Shown here: positions 54,907 through 63,522 of the stretch, piece by piece
Layout of the letters: the number at the start of each line of letters is the position of its first letter
Position numbering within the stretch: the stretch's first letter is position 1
From: Marivibrio halodurans
Lineage (GTDB): Bacteria; Pseudomonadota; Alphaproteobacteria; UBA8366; Aestuariispiraceae
Length of the DNA: 64,000 nt
Direction: 5' to 3'
Assembly (NCBI RefSeq): GCF_017963645.1
Contig: NZ_JAGMWN010000013.1
Coordinates: 1 to 64,000, forward strand
Translations under genes and position numbers: made by a program
The notes under the pieces: generated by a model
The model's input: the letters and a program-made list of their open reading frames with translations, nothing else
What the model was told of the DNA's origin: nothing
The model's database searches: none

Positions 54907-56580
54907 ATGGCGGATGATGATGCCGGGTGGGGGATGCGTGCGCGGACGCGGGTCGTGGGACGCTTCCTGTTCTATTTTCTCGGCGGCTTCGCGCTCTTCA
55001 CCCTCGACCCGTTCGGTTTCGACCGTATCACCGATTATTATTCCGAGCGGATCATCCAACTCGCGTTCTCCCCCTTCTACGAGAGCGGGACGCCGGTCTG
55101 GAACGACGGCCGTGACGCGGCTTGGCTCCATCCCCCGGATGAACGGGGCGAGGGGAGTGCCGTCACCGTCGTCATGCTGGATAAAAGCACGACAGAGCAA
55201 CTCGAACTACCTTGGCCAATTCCTTATAAGAATCATGGGATTCTGCTCGACCGCGTGTTGAAGAGCTGCCCCCGTGCGCTTTTCATCGATTTCCGCTTTT
55301 TGCGCGTCCATAGGGAAGGGGAAGTTCGGCACCTGGAACGCGTCCTTCTCAATTTCTTCGGGGTCGAGGGGACGGAGGAGGCATCGCCGTGGGAGCGCCT
55401 TGCCGAAGCACCGCCCGGGGGCATTGCACCCGGGCGCTTATCCGGGGCCCATGAATGCGAGAGCCAGATCGCGTCGGGGGCGCTCGATCTACCGCCGGGG
55501 CATTTCCGGGCCGGGACTTTTCCGCTTTTCTTCGCGCATGCGGATGAACTCGACACGCCATTGATCGGTCGGCTCGGTCTGTTCGGAAGGGCGCTGCCAA
55601 CGCGCTTCGTCACCGCTGGACGGGTCAGCGACTATCACGGCGGGTATCCGCTCGCCCTGTCGTTCGCGGAAAAAGCCGGGGACACGAAGGAGAGTGAAGA
55701 AGGCGACGACGATGTTGCCACGCCGGCGGTCGCGCTATACCGCGTTTTCCGCGGTGTGCCGGCGGCGCAAGCGATAGAACCGCCCGATCCGGACGATTTT
55801 CTGGGTAAGATGTATTTACGGTGGGGCTATTGGATGTCTCCCCGGCAACCCGACTATCGGGACGGCATGGTGGGGTGCGAGACACGGTGCGGGATGACGG
55901 GGGTCGCAGGGGGCATTCTTCCCGTCCTGAAAAGTGTGGAATTGCTGGTGGGGTCCTTGGTGTCCGGCGCGCGCGGTCGGGATGAAGCGAATGCCCTGTA
56001 TTGCCCGCCGATTCTCGAAATTCCCGCGCAGTTGCCGATGCATATCGGTACGCCACCGGATGCCTATCGGGACGACTTGCGGGGCCGGCTGGTGCTTTAT
56101 GGCGGCAATCTGAGCCAGACGCCGGACCTCGCCTTCTCCCCGGTGCAGGGACCGATTCCGGGAGTCTATGTCCATGCGATGGCGCTCGATAACCTTCTGA
56201 CGATGGGCCCGAAAGGCTATGCGACCCGCTTGTCGGAGGGATGGAGCCGGGCAATCGAGCTCGTGCTTCTCGCGATACTCGCCTTCTTTGCGGTTCGTCG
56301 GAAGGAGACGCGGGACGACACATATGTCGAGCAGGCGGCGGAGCCCTGGCAGGCCGACAGGACGGATCTCTTCCTGTTCTTTCGGGCGGTTGGATTGAGC
56401 CTCCTGATCGCTGTTGCCGGGATCAGCGTTTCCTTCATCGGCCAGTTCGCACCGGCGAACTTCATCGGGCTTCTCGCCGCGAGCGGGGTGATCGGGGTGC
56501 TGCAGTCCAGCGGGTTGTTCCATTGTGTCCGCTGGGTCGCCAGGAAACTCGACCGCAGGGTTTTCGATTCAAGGGATTGA
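54907..56580 (+). CDS. CHASE2-only membrane sensor protein
   Basis: The 557-residue protein has one N-terminal membrane helix (about residues 17-34), a long extracytoplasmic CHASE2-like domain (about 45-440; VTVVMLDKSTTEQLELPWPIP near the start and GRLVLYGGNLSQTPDLAFSPVQGPIPGVYVHAMALDNLL near the end, key residues D, D, G, P, VHA). Three C-terminal helices (about 450-465, 487-512, 515-535) and a short basic tail follow. There is no kinase, cyclase or other output domain. CHASE2 domains sense unknown periplasmic signals. GAGGGGG lies about 10 bases before the ATG; a TTG 24 bases earlier is possible. It precedes a secreted protein and an M48 protease gene. Confidence 0.85.
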   Translation: MADDDAGWGMRARTRVVGRFLFYFLGGFALFTLDPFGFDRITDYYSERIIQLAFSPFYESGTPVWNDGRDAAWLHPPDERGEGSAVTVVMLDKSTTEQLELPWPIPYKNHGILLDRVLKSCPRALFIDFRFLRVHREGEVRHLERVLLNFFGVEGTEEASPWERLAEAPPGGIAPGRLSGAHECESQIASGALDLPPGHFRAGTFPLFFAHADELDTPLIGRLGLFGRALPTRFVTAGRVSDYHGGYPLALSFAEKAGDTKESEEGDDDVATPAVALYRVFRGVPAAQAIEPPDPDDFLGKMYLRWGYWMSPRQPDYRDGMVGCETRCGMTGVAGGILPVLKSVELLVGSLVSGARGRDEANALYCPPILEIPAQLPMHIGTPPDAYRDDLRGRLVLYGGNLSQTPDLAFSPVQGPIPGVYVHAMALDNLLTMGPKGYATRLSEGWSRAIELVLLAILAFFAVRRKETRDDTYVEQAAEPWQADRTDLFLFFRAVGLSLLIAVAGISVSFIGQFAPANFIGLLAASGVIGVLQSSGLFHCVRWVARKLDRRVFDSRD

Positions 56581-56651
56581 GGCATGCGCCGAAACCTGCC
56601 GAAGGGGGACCGACCGCCCGTGCAGGACGTCGTTTAGAAGCGCGTTACGTC

Positions 56652-56680
56652 TTCATGTTCCGTGCAATTTTATATATACT
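56652..56680 (+). promoter_or_regulatory. candidate promoter of the secreted protein-M48 pair
   Basis: TTCATG (56652-56657), 17 bases, TATACT (56675-56680), within a short A/T-rich stretch. An inverted repeat GTGCA (56662-56666) / TGCAC (56680-56684) flanks the -10 region. It would let the last two genes be expressed apart from the CHASE2 gene. Confidence 0.4.
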
Positions 56681-56735
56681 GCACGTGTGTGGAGAGCCCG
56701 CGATTGGCTGGCAGGGGTTTTCGTCGGAGGGGGAC

Positions 56736-57125
56736 TTGAGAAAAATTAAAGGATTCTGCGCCATACTGCCCGGGGCGTCGATAACGCTGTTCGCCTGGAT
56801 GACCGTGACGGCCCTGGCCGAGGAACGGATCACCATCGCGGCGATGAGCAAGCCCGAGATTCGCCTATATACCGTCGATGCGGAGCCTGCCGGCTCGCTC
56901 AAGCAGGGCTCGCCGGAAGCGGCCAATGTTTTCCCGCAATCCTATGCGAAGACGGATGTGAACGATTACGGCATGCTGCCGTTGGTGGTCGGCGATGTAC
57001 TCTACTTCATCGACCCGTTGGTCGTTCAGACCAATACCGAACCCTTGAAATGTCCTACCGGGTCCTCCGTCGCGGGGGCGGGAGTGCGCAGCACCGCCGG
57101 ATCCGGAAGCAAACTGTGCATGTAA
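56736..57125 (+). CDS. small secreted protein of the CHASE2/M48 locus (129 aa)
   Basis: Using the TTG at 56736 (GGAGGGGG just upstream), the product starts MRKIKGFCAILPG and has a Sec signal with likely cleavage after TALA (about residue 29). The mature chain of about 100 residues has the beta-like segments ITIAAMSKPEIRLYTVDAEP and YGMLPLVVGDVLYFID, then two cysteines near the end (CPTG and LCM) that could form a disulfide. I do not recognise a family. Lying between a CHASE2 sensor and an M48 lipoprotein protease, it may be their ligand, substrate or inhibitor; that is inference. Confidence 0.6.
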   Translation: MRKIKGFCAILPGASITLFAWMTVTALAEERITIAAMSKPEIRLYTVDAEPAGSLKQGSPEAANVFPQSYAKTDVNDYGMLPLVVGDVLYFIDPLVVQTNTEPLKCPTGSSVAGAGVRSTAGSGSKLCM

Positions 57126-57167
57126 GGGTGGGGCGCGGCCGCGATATCTATTTTTGAGGGGGGCATA

Positions 57168-58964
57168 ATGATTGGAAGATTTCGCGTTTCCCGTTCGCGG
57201 GGCGCCGTGTTGGCACGTGCCATGGCGACCGGAGTCGGCGTCCTGATGCTCGCCGGCTGTCAGACGGGCAGCGATACGATCGATTCGATGAATCCCTTCG
57301 CCGACAGTGTCGATATCAGTTCCCGGATCGTCGACCAGTACCTCGAAGGGCAAGGCCTGCCGCCGGATTCATTCCCGGCGCCGGAAGATCGGCGGCGCGC
57401 GCCCGATCTTCTGCCTCCCGGCGTGGGGAGCGAGGTTGCCTATCGCGACCATTATGGCACGATCTCAGTTCCCGCCATGGAGGAATCGCTGAACGATATC
57501 CTGCAACGATTGCAGGCGACGCTTCCGGGCGACCCGCCGGCGGCACGGGTCTATATCGAGCCCGGTATGGGGTTCGCCGCCAGGGCGGAGCGGAGCGGGG
57601 CGATCTTCGTCACCTTCGGAACGGTGCTGGGCAAGGATGGAATCGGTTGGGAGGCCGAAGGCCTCAAGGACGATCATTTGGCCTTCCTGATCGCGCATGA
57701 GTACGCCCATATCCTGATGGATCATTTCGGCGACATCGAAACCGAACAGGACATGCTCAAGCTCGCGCAGATGGCGCGTGTGGGTTTGTTGGCGCGTAAC
57801 AAGGTGGATGACGACCGCGACAGCGAGGATCTGGAGCGCAATATGCGCGCCCCGAACATCGCGCTCGCCGTCAGCGAGGCCTCGCTGTTGAGGACCTGGG
57901 GGCGATCCCAAGAATATGAGGCCGATCTTCTCGCCCATGATCTCATGGCCGCCGCCGGGTTCAACCCGCGCGATTCCTCCAACGCGATCCGTCTGATTAA
58001 GGATGTCGATGACGTGGTGGGGCGCATCCCCTTCTTCAATTCGGAGGAATTCCAGTCGATTGCCGCGCAGACTCTGCAAGGTGGCCTCGATAAGGGAAAT
58101 CTTGTCAGCCGCGCTTCTGACGCCGGGTTCGCTTTATTCCAACAAATGAGTAAAGAAGTTTTCGGCAAGGACCATCCAAGCCAGAACGAGCGCTTGGAGC
58201 AGTTGTCCCTCTATGACGAGAAGCAGTATCGGGAAGTGACGCGCGCCTATGTACCGCGTTTCGTAAAATCCAGTGACAGGATGCTGCGCGATCTCTCCAC
58301 CGATTCCCGGTTCCGGACCTGGGAGGCGGCCTATACCAGCACCCTGAAGGCGATCGCCCTTTCCGAGGAGACGGAATATCCCGTCACGGAAACGGGAGAG
58401 CCGGCGAAGCCCATTTTCGCCTCTGGCTTCGCGCGCACCTTCCGGGAAGCGCGTGCGGCTCTCGGCAGGACGGGGCAGGAGGACGCGTTCCTACGCGAAC
58501 GCTTCGCCGAACTGCGCGAGCACGAGGGCGAGGACGAGACCGCCATCGATAATCTTGAATTAGTGGTCGGTGAGATGGGGGACGACACCCCGTTGAAGAC
58601 CCTTATCGAACTCGTGAACCGGCGACTGGATAGCGGGAAGATTGGTGAGGCTGGCGAGGCCGTGCGCGCCGCGGTCCTTAACTATCCGGACGAACAGGCT
58701 TGGTATCCCAACAAGATCGCCGTGGAATTGCTCAGCGGCGACAGGGAGCAGGCACAACGCACATTTGATGCCTGTCAGCTTCAGGGCACTGTGACCACCA
58801 CGATTGCTTGCCGGGAGGTCGCGCGCGGGAAAGGTCCGGGCTTCAACAAGAACAAGGATGCGGCACCCGCCCTTCTGGAGAGTGGCGGCAGCGTACCCAC
58901 CGGTGGCGGTGCTACCGGCGGGGGAAGCATACAGAGCTTCATGCAGTCCCTGACCGGCACCTGA
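57168..58964 (+). CDS. M48-family lipoprotein metalloprotease with a helical-repeat C-terminus
   Basis: The 598-residue protein has a lipoprotein signal (GVLMLAGC, Cys about residue 31) and an M48 peptidase domain (about 90-330). Zinc ligands lie in IAHEYAHIL (about residues 174-182) with the third ligand in QEYEADLLAHDLM (Glu in EYEAD). The C-terminal half (about 350-570) is helical and TPR-like, with AIDNLELVVGEMGDD, and ends in a Gly/Ser/Thr tail. Like BepA and LoiP it probably sits in the outer membrane facing the periplasm and degrades or matures misassembled envelope proteins. It follows the secreted protein by 42 bp. Confidence 0.88.
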   Translation: MIGRFRVSRSRGAVLARAMATGVGVLMLAGCQTGSDTIDSMNPFADSVDISSRIVDQYLEGQGLPPDSFPAPEDRRRAPDLLPPGVGSEVAYRDHYGTISVPAMEESLNDILQRLQATLPGDPPAARVYIEPGMGFAARAERSGAIFVTFGTVLGKDGIGWEAEGLKDDHLAFLIAHEYAHILMDHFGDIETEQDMLKLAQMARVGLLARNKVDDDRDSEDLERNMRAPNIALAVSEASLLRTWGRSQEYEADLLAHDLMAAAGFNPRDSSNAIRLIKDVDDVVGRIPFFNSEEFQSIAAQTLQGGLDKGNLVSRASDAGFALFQQMSKEVFGKDHPSQNERLEQLSLYDEKQYREVTRAYVPRFVKSSDRMLRDLSTDSRFRTWEAAYTSTLKAIALSEETEYPVTETGEPAKPIFASGFARTFREARAALGRTGQEDAFLRERFAELREHEGEDETAIDNLELVVGEMGDDTPLKTLIELVNRRLDSGKIGEAGEAVRAAVLNYPDEQAWYPNKIAVELLSGDREQAQRTFDACQLQGTVTTTIACREVARGKGPGFNKNKDAAPALLESGGSVPTGGGATGGGSIQSFMQSLTGT

Positions 58965-59015
58965 CGCGCGGGTATTGTTCGACAATTTCCCTGGCCAATC
59001 CGCCCGGCGCATGGC

Positions 59016-59044
59016 TTGCGATGCGCCGTGGGTCTATCTATATG
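59016..59044 (+). promoter_or_regulatory. htpG promoter, possibly heat-shock type
   Basis: TTGCGA (59016-59021), 17 bases, TATATG (59039-59044), within CTTGCGA ... CTATCTATAT. The CTTG start and C/T-rich -10 fit the alphaproteobacterial RpoH pattern loosely. It lies 65 bases before the ATG. Confidence 0.45.
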
Positions 59045-59108
59045 CCGGTCCAGGTATTCCCCGAGGCTATCCGATAGAGCCGGAACGATTGGAGGAGACG
59101 GCGAGAAC

Positions 59109-61046
59109 ATGGCTGCCGAATCGAAAACGACGGGCGCGGGCCAGAGCGAAACCATGGGCTTCCAGGCGGAGGTTGGCCGCCTGCTGGATATCGTCGCGAA
59201 CGCGCTTTATTCCGAGCGCGAGATTTTCCTGCGCGAATTGATCTCCAACGCCGCCGACGCGTGCGACAAGCTGCGTTATCTGGCGATCGAGACGCCCGAG
59301 CTTGCCGCCGGCGACAACGACTACGCCATCACGGTGACGGCCGACAAGGTGGCGCGCACGATCACCATCGCCGATAACGGCGTGGGCATGAACCGGGACG
59401 ATCTGGTCGACAATCTGGGGACCATCGCGCGCTCGGGCACCTCCGCCTTCGTGGACCGGTTGACCGGCGACAAGAAGAAGGATGTCAGCCTGATCGGTCA
59501 GTTCGGCGTGGGCTTCTATTCCGCCTTCATGGTGGCCGACGAGGTGAGCGTCACCGCGCGCCGCGCCGGCGAGGAAGAGGCCTGGCACTGGACCAGCGAC
59601 GGCAAGAGTCAATTCACCATCGAGCCGGCCGAGAAGGCGACGCGCGGCACGCGCATCACCCTTCATCTGAAGGAGGATGCGGACGAGTTCCTGGAGCGCA
59701 TGCGCCTGGAACGGATCATCAAGACCTATTCCGACCATATCCCCTTCCCGATCCGCCTTGCCATCGCGGGCGACGAGAAGGACGAGGCGGAAAGCGCGGA
59801 GGAAACGCCCGCGCAGGTCAATGAGGGGTCGGCCCTGTGGACCCGGCCGAAGTCGGAGATCGACGACGCGCAATACAGCGCCTTCTACAAGCATGTCAGC
59901 CACGGCTTCGACGAGCCTTGGATGACGCTTCACTTCCGCGCGGAAGGCGTGATCGAATATACCGGCCTCGTCTTCGTGCCGACGGAGCGGCCCTTCGATC
60001 TGTTCAACCCGGAACGGATGTCGAAGGTGAAGCTCTATGTGAAGCGGGTCTTCATCACCGAGGAATGCGACGAGCTGTTGCCGAGCTGGCTGCGCTTCCT
60101 GCGGGGCGTGATCGACAGCGAGGACCTGCCGCTCAACATCAGCCGCGAGATGCTGCAGAACAATCCGGTGGTGGCGAAGATCCGCTCCGGGCTGGTCAAG
60201 CGCGTGCTGGGCGAGCTTGCCAAGAAGGCGGAGAAGGAGCCGGAAACCTATACTAAATTCTGGGAGAACTTCGGCCTTGTCCTCAAGGAAGGTCTCTATG
60301 AGAGCGCGGCCGACCGGGAGAGCCTGTTTCCGCTGACCCGCTTCGCCTCCACCACGGCGGATGGGTTGACCAGTCTCGACGACTATATCGCGCGCATGAA
60401 GGACGGTCAGAAGGCGATCTACTACATCGCCGGCGATGACGCGGATAAGCTTCGCAAGAGTCCGCAGATCGAGGGCTTCGCGAAGAAGGGCGTCGAGGTC
60501 CTGCTGATGACCGATCCGGTCGACGAGTTCTGGATTCCCGCCTGCGGGGAATACAAGGGCCATGCCTTCAAGTCGGTCACCCGGGCCGGCGCCGACCTGT
60601 CCGACATCAAGGCGGACGATGCGCCGGACGCGGAGAAGGACGAGGACAAGGCGGAGGAAAGCAAGGATGGCGCGGTCGAGGGCCTCGCCATCGCGCTCAA
60701 GCTGAAGCTGGGCGAGACGGTGAAGGAGGTACGCGCCTCCGACCGGCTGACCAATTCGGCCGTCTGCCTCGTCGCGGATGAAAGCGGCATGGACATCCAT
60801 CTGGAGCGCATGCTGCGCCAGCATAAGCAGTTGGATCAGGCGAGCCCGCGCATCCTCGAACTCAATCCCGACCATCCGCTGATCAAGGCGCTGGCGTCGA
60901 AGGCCGGTGCCGACGGCACCGGCGATATCGGGGAGGCGGCGGAACTCCTCTACGATCAGGCGCTGATCGTGGAAGGAGAGCAGCCGAGCGATCCCTCGGC
61001 CTTCGCCCGGCGCCTGTCTGAGGTGATGGCGAAGGCGATCGGCTAG
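59109..61046 (+). CDS. htpG: chaperone HtpG (Hsp90)
   Basis: HtpG is the bacterial Hsp90 ATP-dependent chaperone. The 645-residue protein has the GHKL ATPase domain (FLRELISNAADACDKLRY at about residues 38-55; ADNGVGMNRDD; GQFGVGFYSAFMVAD), the middle domain with NISREMLQNNPVV, and the dimerising C-terminal domain. The start at 59109 has GGAGGAG about 11 bases upstream; the frame is open further 5' but without homology. It follows the M48 gene after 144 bp and has its own promoter. Confidence 0.97.
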   Translation: MAAESKTTGAGQSETMGFQAEVGRLLDIVANALYSEREIFLRELISNAADACDKLRYLAIETPELAAGDNDYAITVTADKVARTITIADNGVGMNRDDLVDNLGTIARSGTSAFVDRLTGDKKKDVSLIGQFGVGFYSAFMVADEVSVTARRAGEEEAWHWTSDGKSQFTIEPAEKATRGTRITLHLKEDADEFLERMRLERIIKTYSDHIPFPIRLAIAGDEKDEAESAEETPAQVNEGSALWTRPKSEIDDAQYSAFYKHVSHGFDEPWMTLHFRAEGVIEYTGLVFVPTERPFDLFNPERMSKVKLYVKRVFITEECDELLPSWLRFLRGVIDSEDLPLNISREMLQNNPVVAKIRSGLVKRVLGELAKKAEKEPETYTKFWENFGLVLKEGLYESAADRESLFPLTRFASTTADGLTSLDDYIARMKDGQKAIYYIAGDDADKLRKSPQIEGFAKKGVEVLLMTDPVDEFWIPACGEYKGHAFKSVTRAGADLSDIKADDAPDAEKDEDKAEESKDGAVEGLAIALKLKLGETVKEVRASDRLTNSAVCLVADESGMDIHLERMLRQHKQLDQASPRILELNPDHPLIKALASKAGADGTGDIGEAAELLYDQALIVEGEQPSDPSAFARRLSEVMAKAIG

Positions 61047-61072
61047 GCGGCGGCCTTCTCGCGCGGCGGTCG

Positions 61073-61447
61073 TCAGGCCCCGGGGGTGATATCCGGCAGG
61101 CAGGCGCGCAGCGCCGCCATATCGTCCGCGATAGCGGCCTCGGTCCTGGTTTCCATCCGGCGGAAGGTGTCGAGCACCCGGTCTCCCATTGGGGTCAGCG
61201 CGGCGCCGCCTTGGGCCGAGCCGCCGCGCCGCGTCTCCACCAGCGGCTCGCGGAAGGCGGCGTTCATCGCCTCGACCAGGCTCCAGGCGCGCTTATAGCT
61301 CATCCGCAGCCGGCGGCCCGATGCCGCGATGGAGCCGGTTTCCCGGATACCCTCCAGGATGTCCGCCTTGCCCGGCCCGATGGCGATGCCGTTCCCCAGG
61401 TCGAGGCGCAGGCGCGCGCCGGGCGGGCGGGGTGAGCGCCGGCTCAT
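61073..61447 (-). CDS. ModE-like winged-helix regulator
   Basis: The 124-residue protein matches the N-terminal DNA-binding domain of ModE: GNGIAIGPGKADILEGIRETGSI, SYKRAWSLVEAMN and GGSAQGGAALTPMG (each given in part). It lacks the molybdate-binding TOBE part. Such short ModE-type proteins may respond to metals or act constitutively. The start at 61447 has GGTGGAT about 6 bases upstream; longer starts at 61474 (ATG) and 61486 (GTG) are possible. It is divergent from the persulfide-dioxygenase-like operon and may control it. Confidence 0.85.
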   Translation of the reverse strand: MSRRSPRPPGARLRLDLGNGIAIGPGKADILEGIRETGSIAASGRRLRMSYKRAWSLVEAMNAAFREPLVETRRGGSAQGGAALTPMGDRVLDTFRRMETRTEAAIADDMAALRACLPDITPGA

Positions 61448-61728
61448 GCCGTATCCACCGTCGTCGCCCGCCATCGTGTCCGCCACCGAGACGGTCGCGT
61501 GGCGTGCCGTCGGTTTCTCATCATGACCGCTCTCCCGTTGTTTCGTTCGGGACGCTTCGTCCCCACCCTTCCATCCCTACCCCAGGCGCCCGGGACTTGG
61601 CGAGAGGGCGGGCGTCGGGCCGGTGGCGTCGGGCCGGTGGCGCGGCGTCGTACCACATCGCGTATTGCTTGCTATTCGTCTCGTTCGGACGTTCCCTTGA
61701 CGGGGCACCGTGAGTGAAGGAGTGCGCG

Positions 61729-62589
61729 ATGACGCCGGAAATCGAGACCTTCTTCGATGAGGCAACCAACACCGCCACGCATTTGGCCCACGATCCGGGA
61801 AGCGGGCGGGCGGTGGTGATCGACCCCGTGCTCGACTATGACGCGGCGTCGGGGCGGACGGGCCGTGCATCGGCCGACCGCGTGATCGCGCGGGTCGAGG
61901 CGCTCGGCCTTCAGGTCGATTGGATACTGGAAACCCACGCCCATGCCGATCACCTGACGGCCGCCCCTTATCTCAAGCAGCGGCTGGGCGCGCGGATCGG
62001 GATCGGCGCGCGGATCACCGAGGTACAGGCGATCTTCGCCACGCTCTTCAACGCCGGCGATGATTTCGAGCCGGACGGCCGGCAATTCGACCGGCTGTTC
62101 GAGGACGAGGACCACCTTTCCGTCGGTGGCATGGACATCCGCGTCCTGCACACGCCCGGCCATACGCCGGCCTGCGTCACCTATGTGATCGGCGGGGCGG
62201 CGTTCGTCGGCGATACGCTCTTCATGCCGGATCACGGGACGGCGCGCTGCGACTTTCCGGGCGGGGATGCGGCCATGCTGTACCGCTCGATCAGGCGGCT
62301 TTTCACGTTGGGCGACGGGATGCGGCTGCTGCTCTGTCACGATTACGCGCCCGGTGGACGGGCTTATGAATGGGAAACGACCGTCGGCGCCCAGCGGGCG
62401 CAGAACCGTCAGGCGCGCGACGGGATCGACGAGGCCGAATTCGTGCGCCTGCGCGAGGAGCGCGACGCCACGCTGGCCGTGCCGGCGCTTCTGCTGCCCG
62501 CCATTCAGGTTAATATGCGCGCCGGTGACTTCCCGCCGGCGGAGGATAACGGGACCGTCTATCTGAAAATCCCGATCGATCGGTTCTGA
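61729..62589 (+). CDS. MBL-fold protein of the persulfide dioxygenase / Blh type
   Basis: The 286-residue protein has the metal motif ETHAHADHLTAAPYLKQRLGA (key residues H, H, D, H at about residues 69-76), then VLHTPGHTPACVTYVI and FVGDTLFMPDHGTARCDFPGG. These features mark the ETHE1/Blh group that oxidises glutathione persulfide to sulfite during sulfide detoxification. AAGGAG lies 7 bases before the ATG at 61729. Two YeeE/YedE-type transporter genes follow within one operon, a known context for sulfide or thiosulfate handling. Confidence 0.9.
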   Translation: MTPEIETFFDEATNTATHLAHDPGSGRAVVIDPVLDYDAASGRTGRASADRVIARVEALGLQVDWILETHAHADHLTAAPYLKQRLGARIGIGARITEVQAIFATLFNAGDDFEPDGRQFDRLFEDEDHLSVGGMDIRVLHTPGHTPACVTYVIGGAAFVGDTLFMPDHGTARCDFPGGDAAMLYRSIRRLFTLGDGMRLLLCHDYAPGGRAYEWETTVGAQRAQNRQARDGIDEAEFVRLREERDATLAVPALLLPAIQVNMRAGDFPPAEDNGTVYLKIPIDRF

Positions 62590-62629
62590 CCCCCGCGCCG
62601 CCCCATCCGGGCCTTGGAAGGACGATGCC

Positions 62630-63079
62630 ATGACACCTTACGCGGATTGGATTTCGGGCGCCCTCGGTGGCGCGTTGATCGGCCTCTCGGCGCTCGCGCT
62701 GCTGGCCCTGATGGGACGGATCGCCGGTATCAGCGGCATCGCCGGCGCGCTGGTCGAGGGGCGGCGCGATGGGTTCGGCTGGCGGCTGGCCTTTGTCGCC
62801 GGGCTGGTTGCCGGCCCCTTGCTCCATGCGGTCTTGCGCGGTGGGGAGGCGGTGGCCGTGCGCCTCGATGTGGGGTGGCCCTGGCTGATTCTCGGCGGGT
62901 TGCTCGTCGGGTTCGGGACGCGGCTGGGAAGCGGCTGCACCAGCGGGCACGGTGTCTGCGGGCTGGCGCGGTTGAGCCCCCGGTCCCTCGCCGCGGTCGC
63001 GACCTTCTTCGCGGTCGCGCTCGCCGTCGTCCTGGTCACGCGCCGGGTGCTCGGCCCGGCCGCCGGATTCGGAGGATAG
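62630..63079 (+). CDS. YeeE/YedE family transporter half (thiosulfate/sulfur)
   Basis: The 149-residue membrane protein has four helices and the family hallmark GLLVGFGTRLGSGCTSGHGVCGL (about residues 90-112; Cys residues in GSGCTSGHGVCG). YeeE-type proteins import thiosulfate or related sulfur species through conserved cysteines. It lies 40 bp after the persulfide-dioxygenase-like gene and 3 bp before its partner half. GGAAGGA precedes the ATG. Confidence 0.9.
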   Translation: MTPYADWISGALGGALIGLSALALLALMGRIAGISGIAGALVEGRRDGFGWRLAFVAGLVAGPLLHAVLRGGEAVAVRLDVGWPWLILGGLLVGFGTRLGSGCTSGHGVCGLARLSPRSLAAVATFFAVALAVVLVTRRVLGPAAGFGG

Positions 63080-63082
63080 GCG

Positions 63083-63520
63083 ATGCGGATTCAGCGCATT
63101 CTCGCGGGGGCGGGCGCCGGGTTGCTCTTCGGGCTGGGGCTCGCGCTTTCCGGTATGATGGATCCGGCCCGGGTGATCGGCTTCCTGGATGTCGGGCGCC
63201 TTGTGGGGGCGGGCGTCTGGGACCCGACACTTGGCTTTGTCATGGGCGGCGCGTTGCTGGTGACGCTGCCGGGTTTCGCGTTGATGCGCCGGCGGGGGGC
63301 GCCGCTGCTGGCGGATCGGTTCGAATGGCCCAGCCGCCGGGATATCGACCGGCGCCTCCTTCTCGGCGCGGTGCTGTTCGGCGCTGGATGGGGGCTCGTC
63401 GGGTTCTGTCCGGGGCCGGCCTTGGCCGCCCTGTCCAGTGGCCTTGCCCCCGTTTTCATCTTCGTTGCCGCGATGGTCGCAGGGTTCCTTCTGTTCCGCC
63501 TATTGGCCGGGGGGAAGTAG
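63083..63520 (+). CDS. DUF6691/YeeE-type transporter second half
   Basis: The 145-residue membrane protein has four helices and the matching half-motif LFGAGWGLVGFCPGPALAAL (about residues 95-114, one Cys in GFCPGP), plus GLALSGMMDPARVIGFLDV. In YeeE/YedE proteins the two halves are one chain; here they are two genes, starting 3 bp apart, that likely form a heteromer. GGAGG lies within the end of the preceding gene. The convergent aldo/keto reductase gene ends 2 bp downstream. Confidence 0.88.
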   Translation: MRIQRILAGAGAGLLFGLGLALSGMMDPARVIGFLDVGRLVGAGVWDPTLGFVMGGALLVTLPGFALMRRRGAPLLADRFEWPSRRDIDRRLLLGAVLFGAGWGLVGFCPGPALAALSSGLAPVFIFVAAMVAGFLLFRLLAGGK

Positions 63521-63522
63521 CG

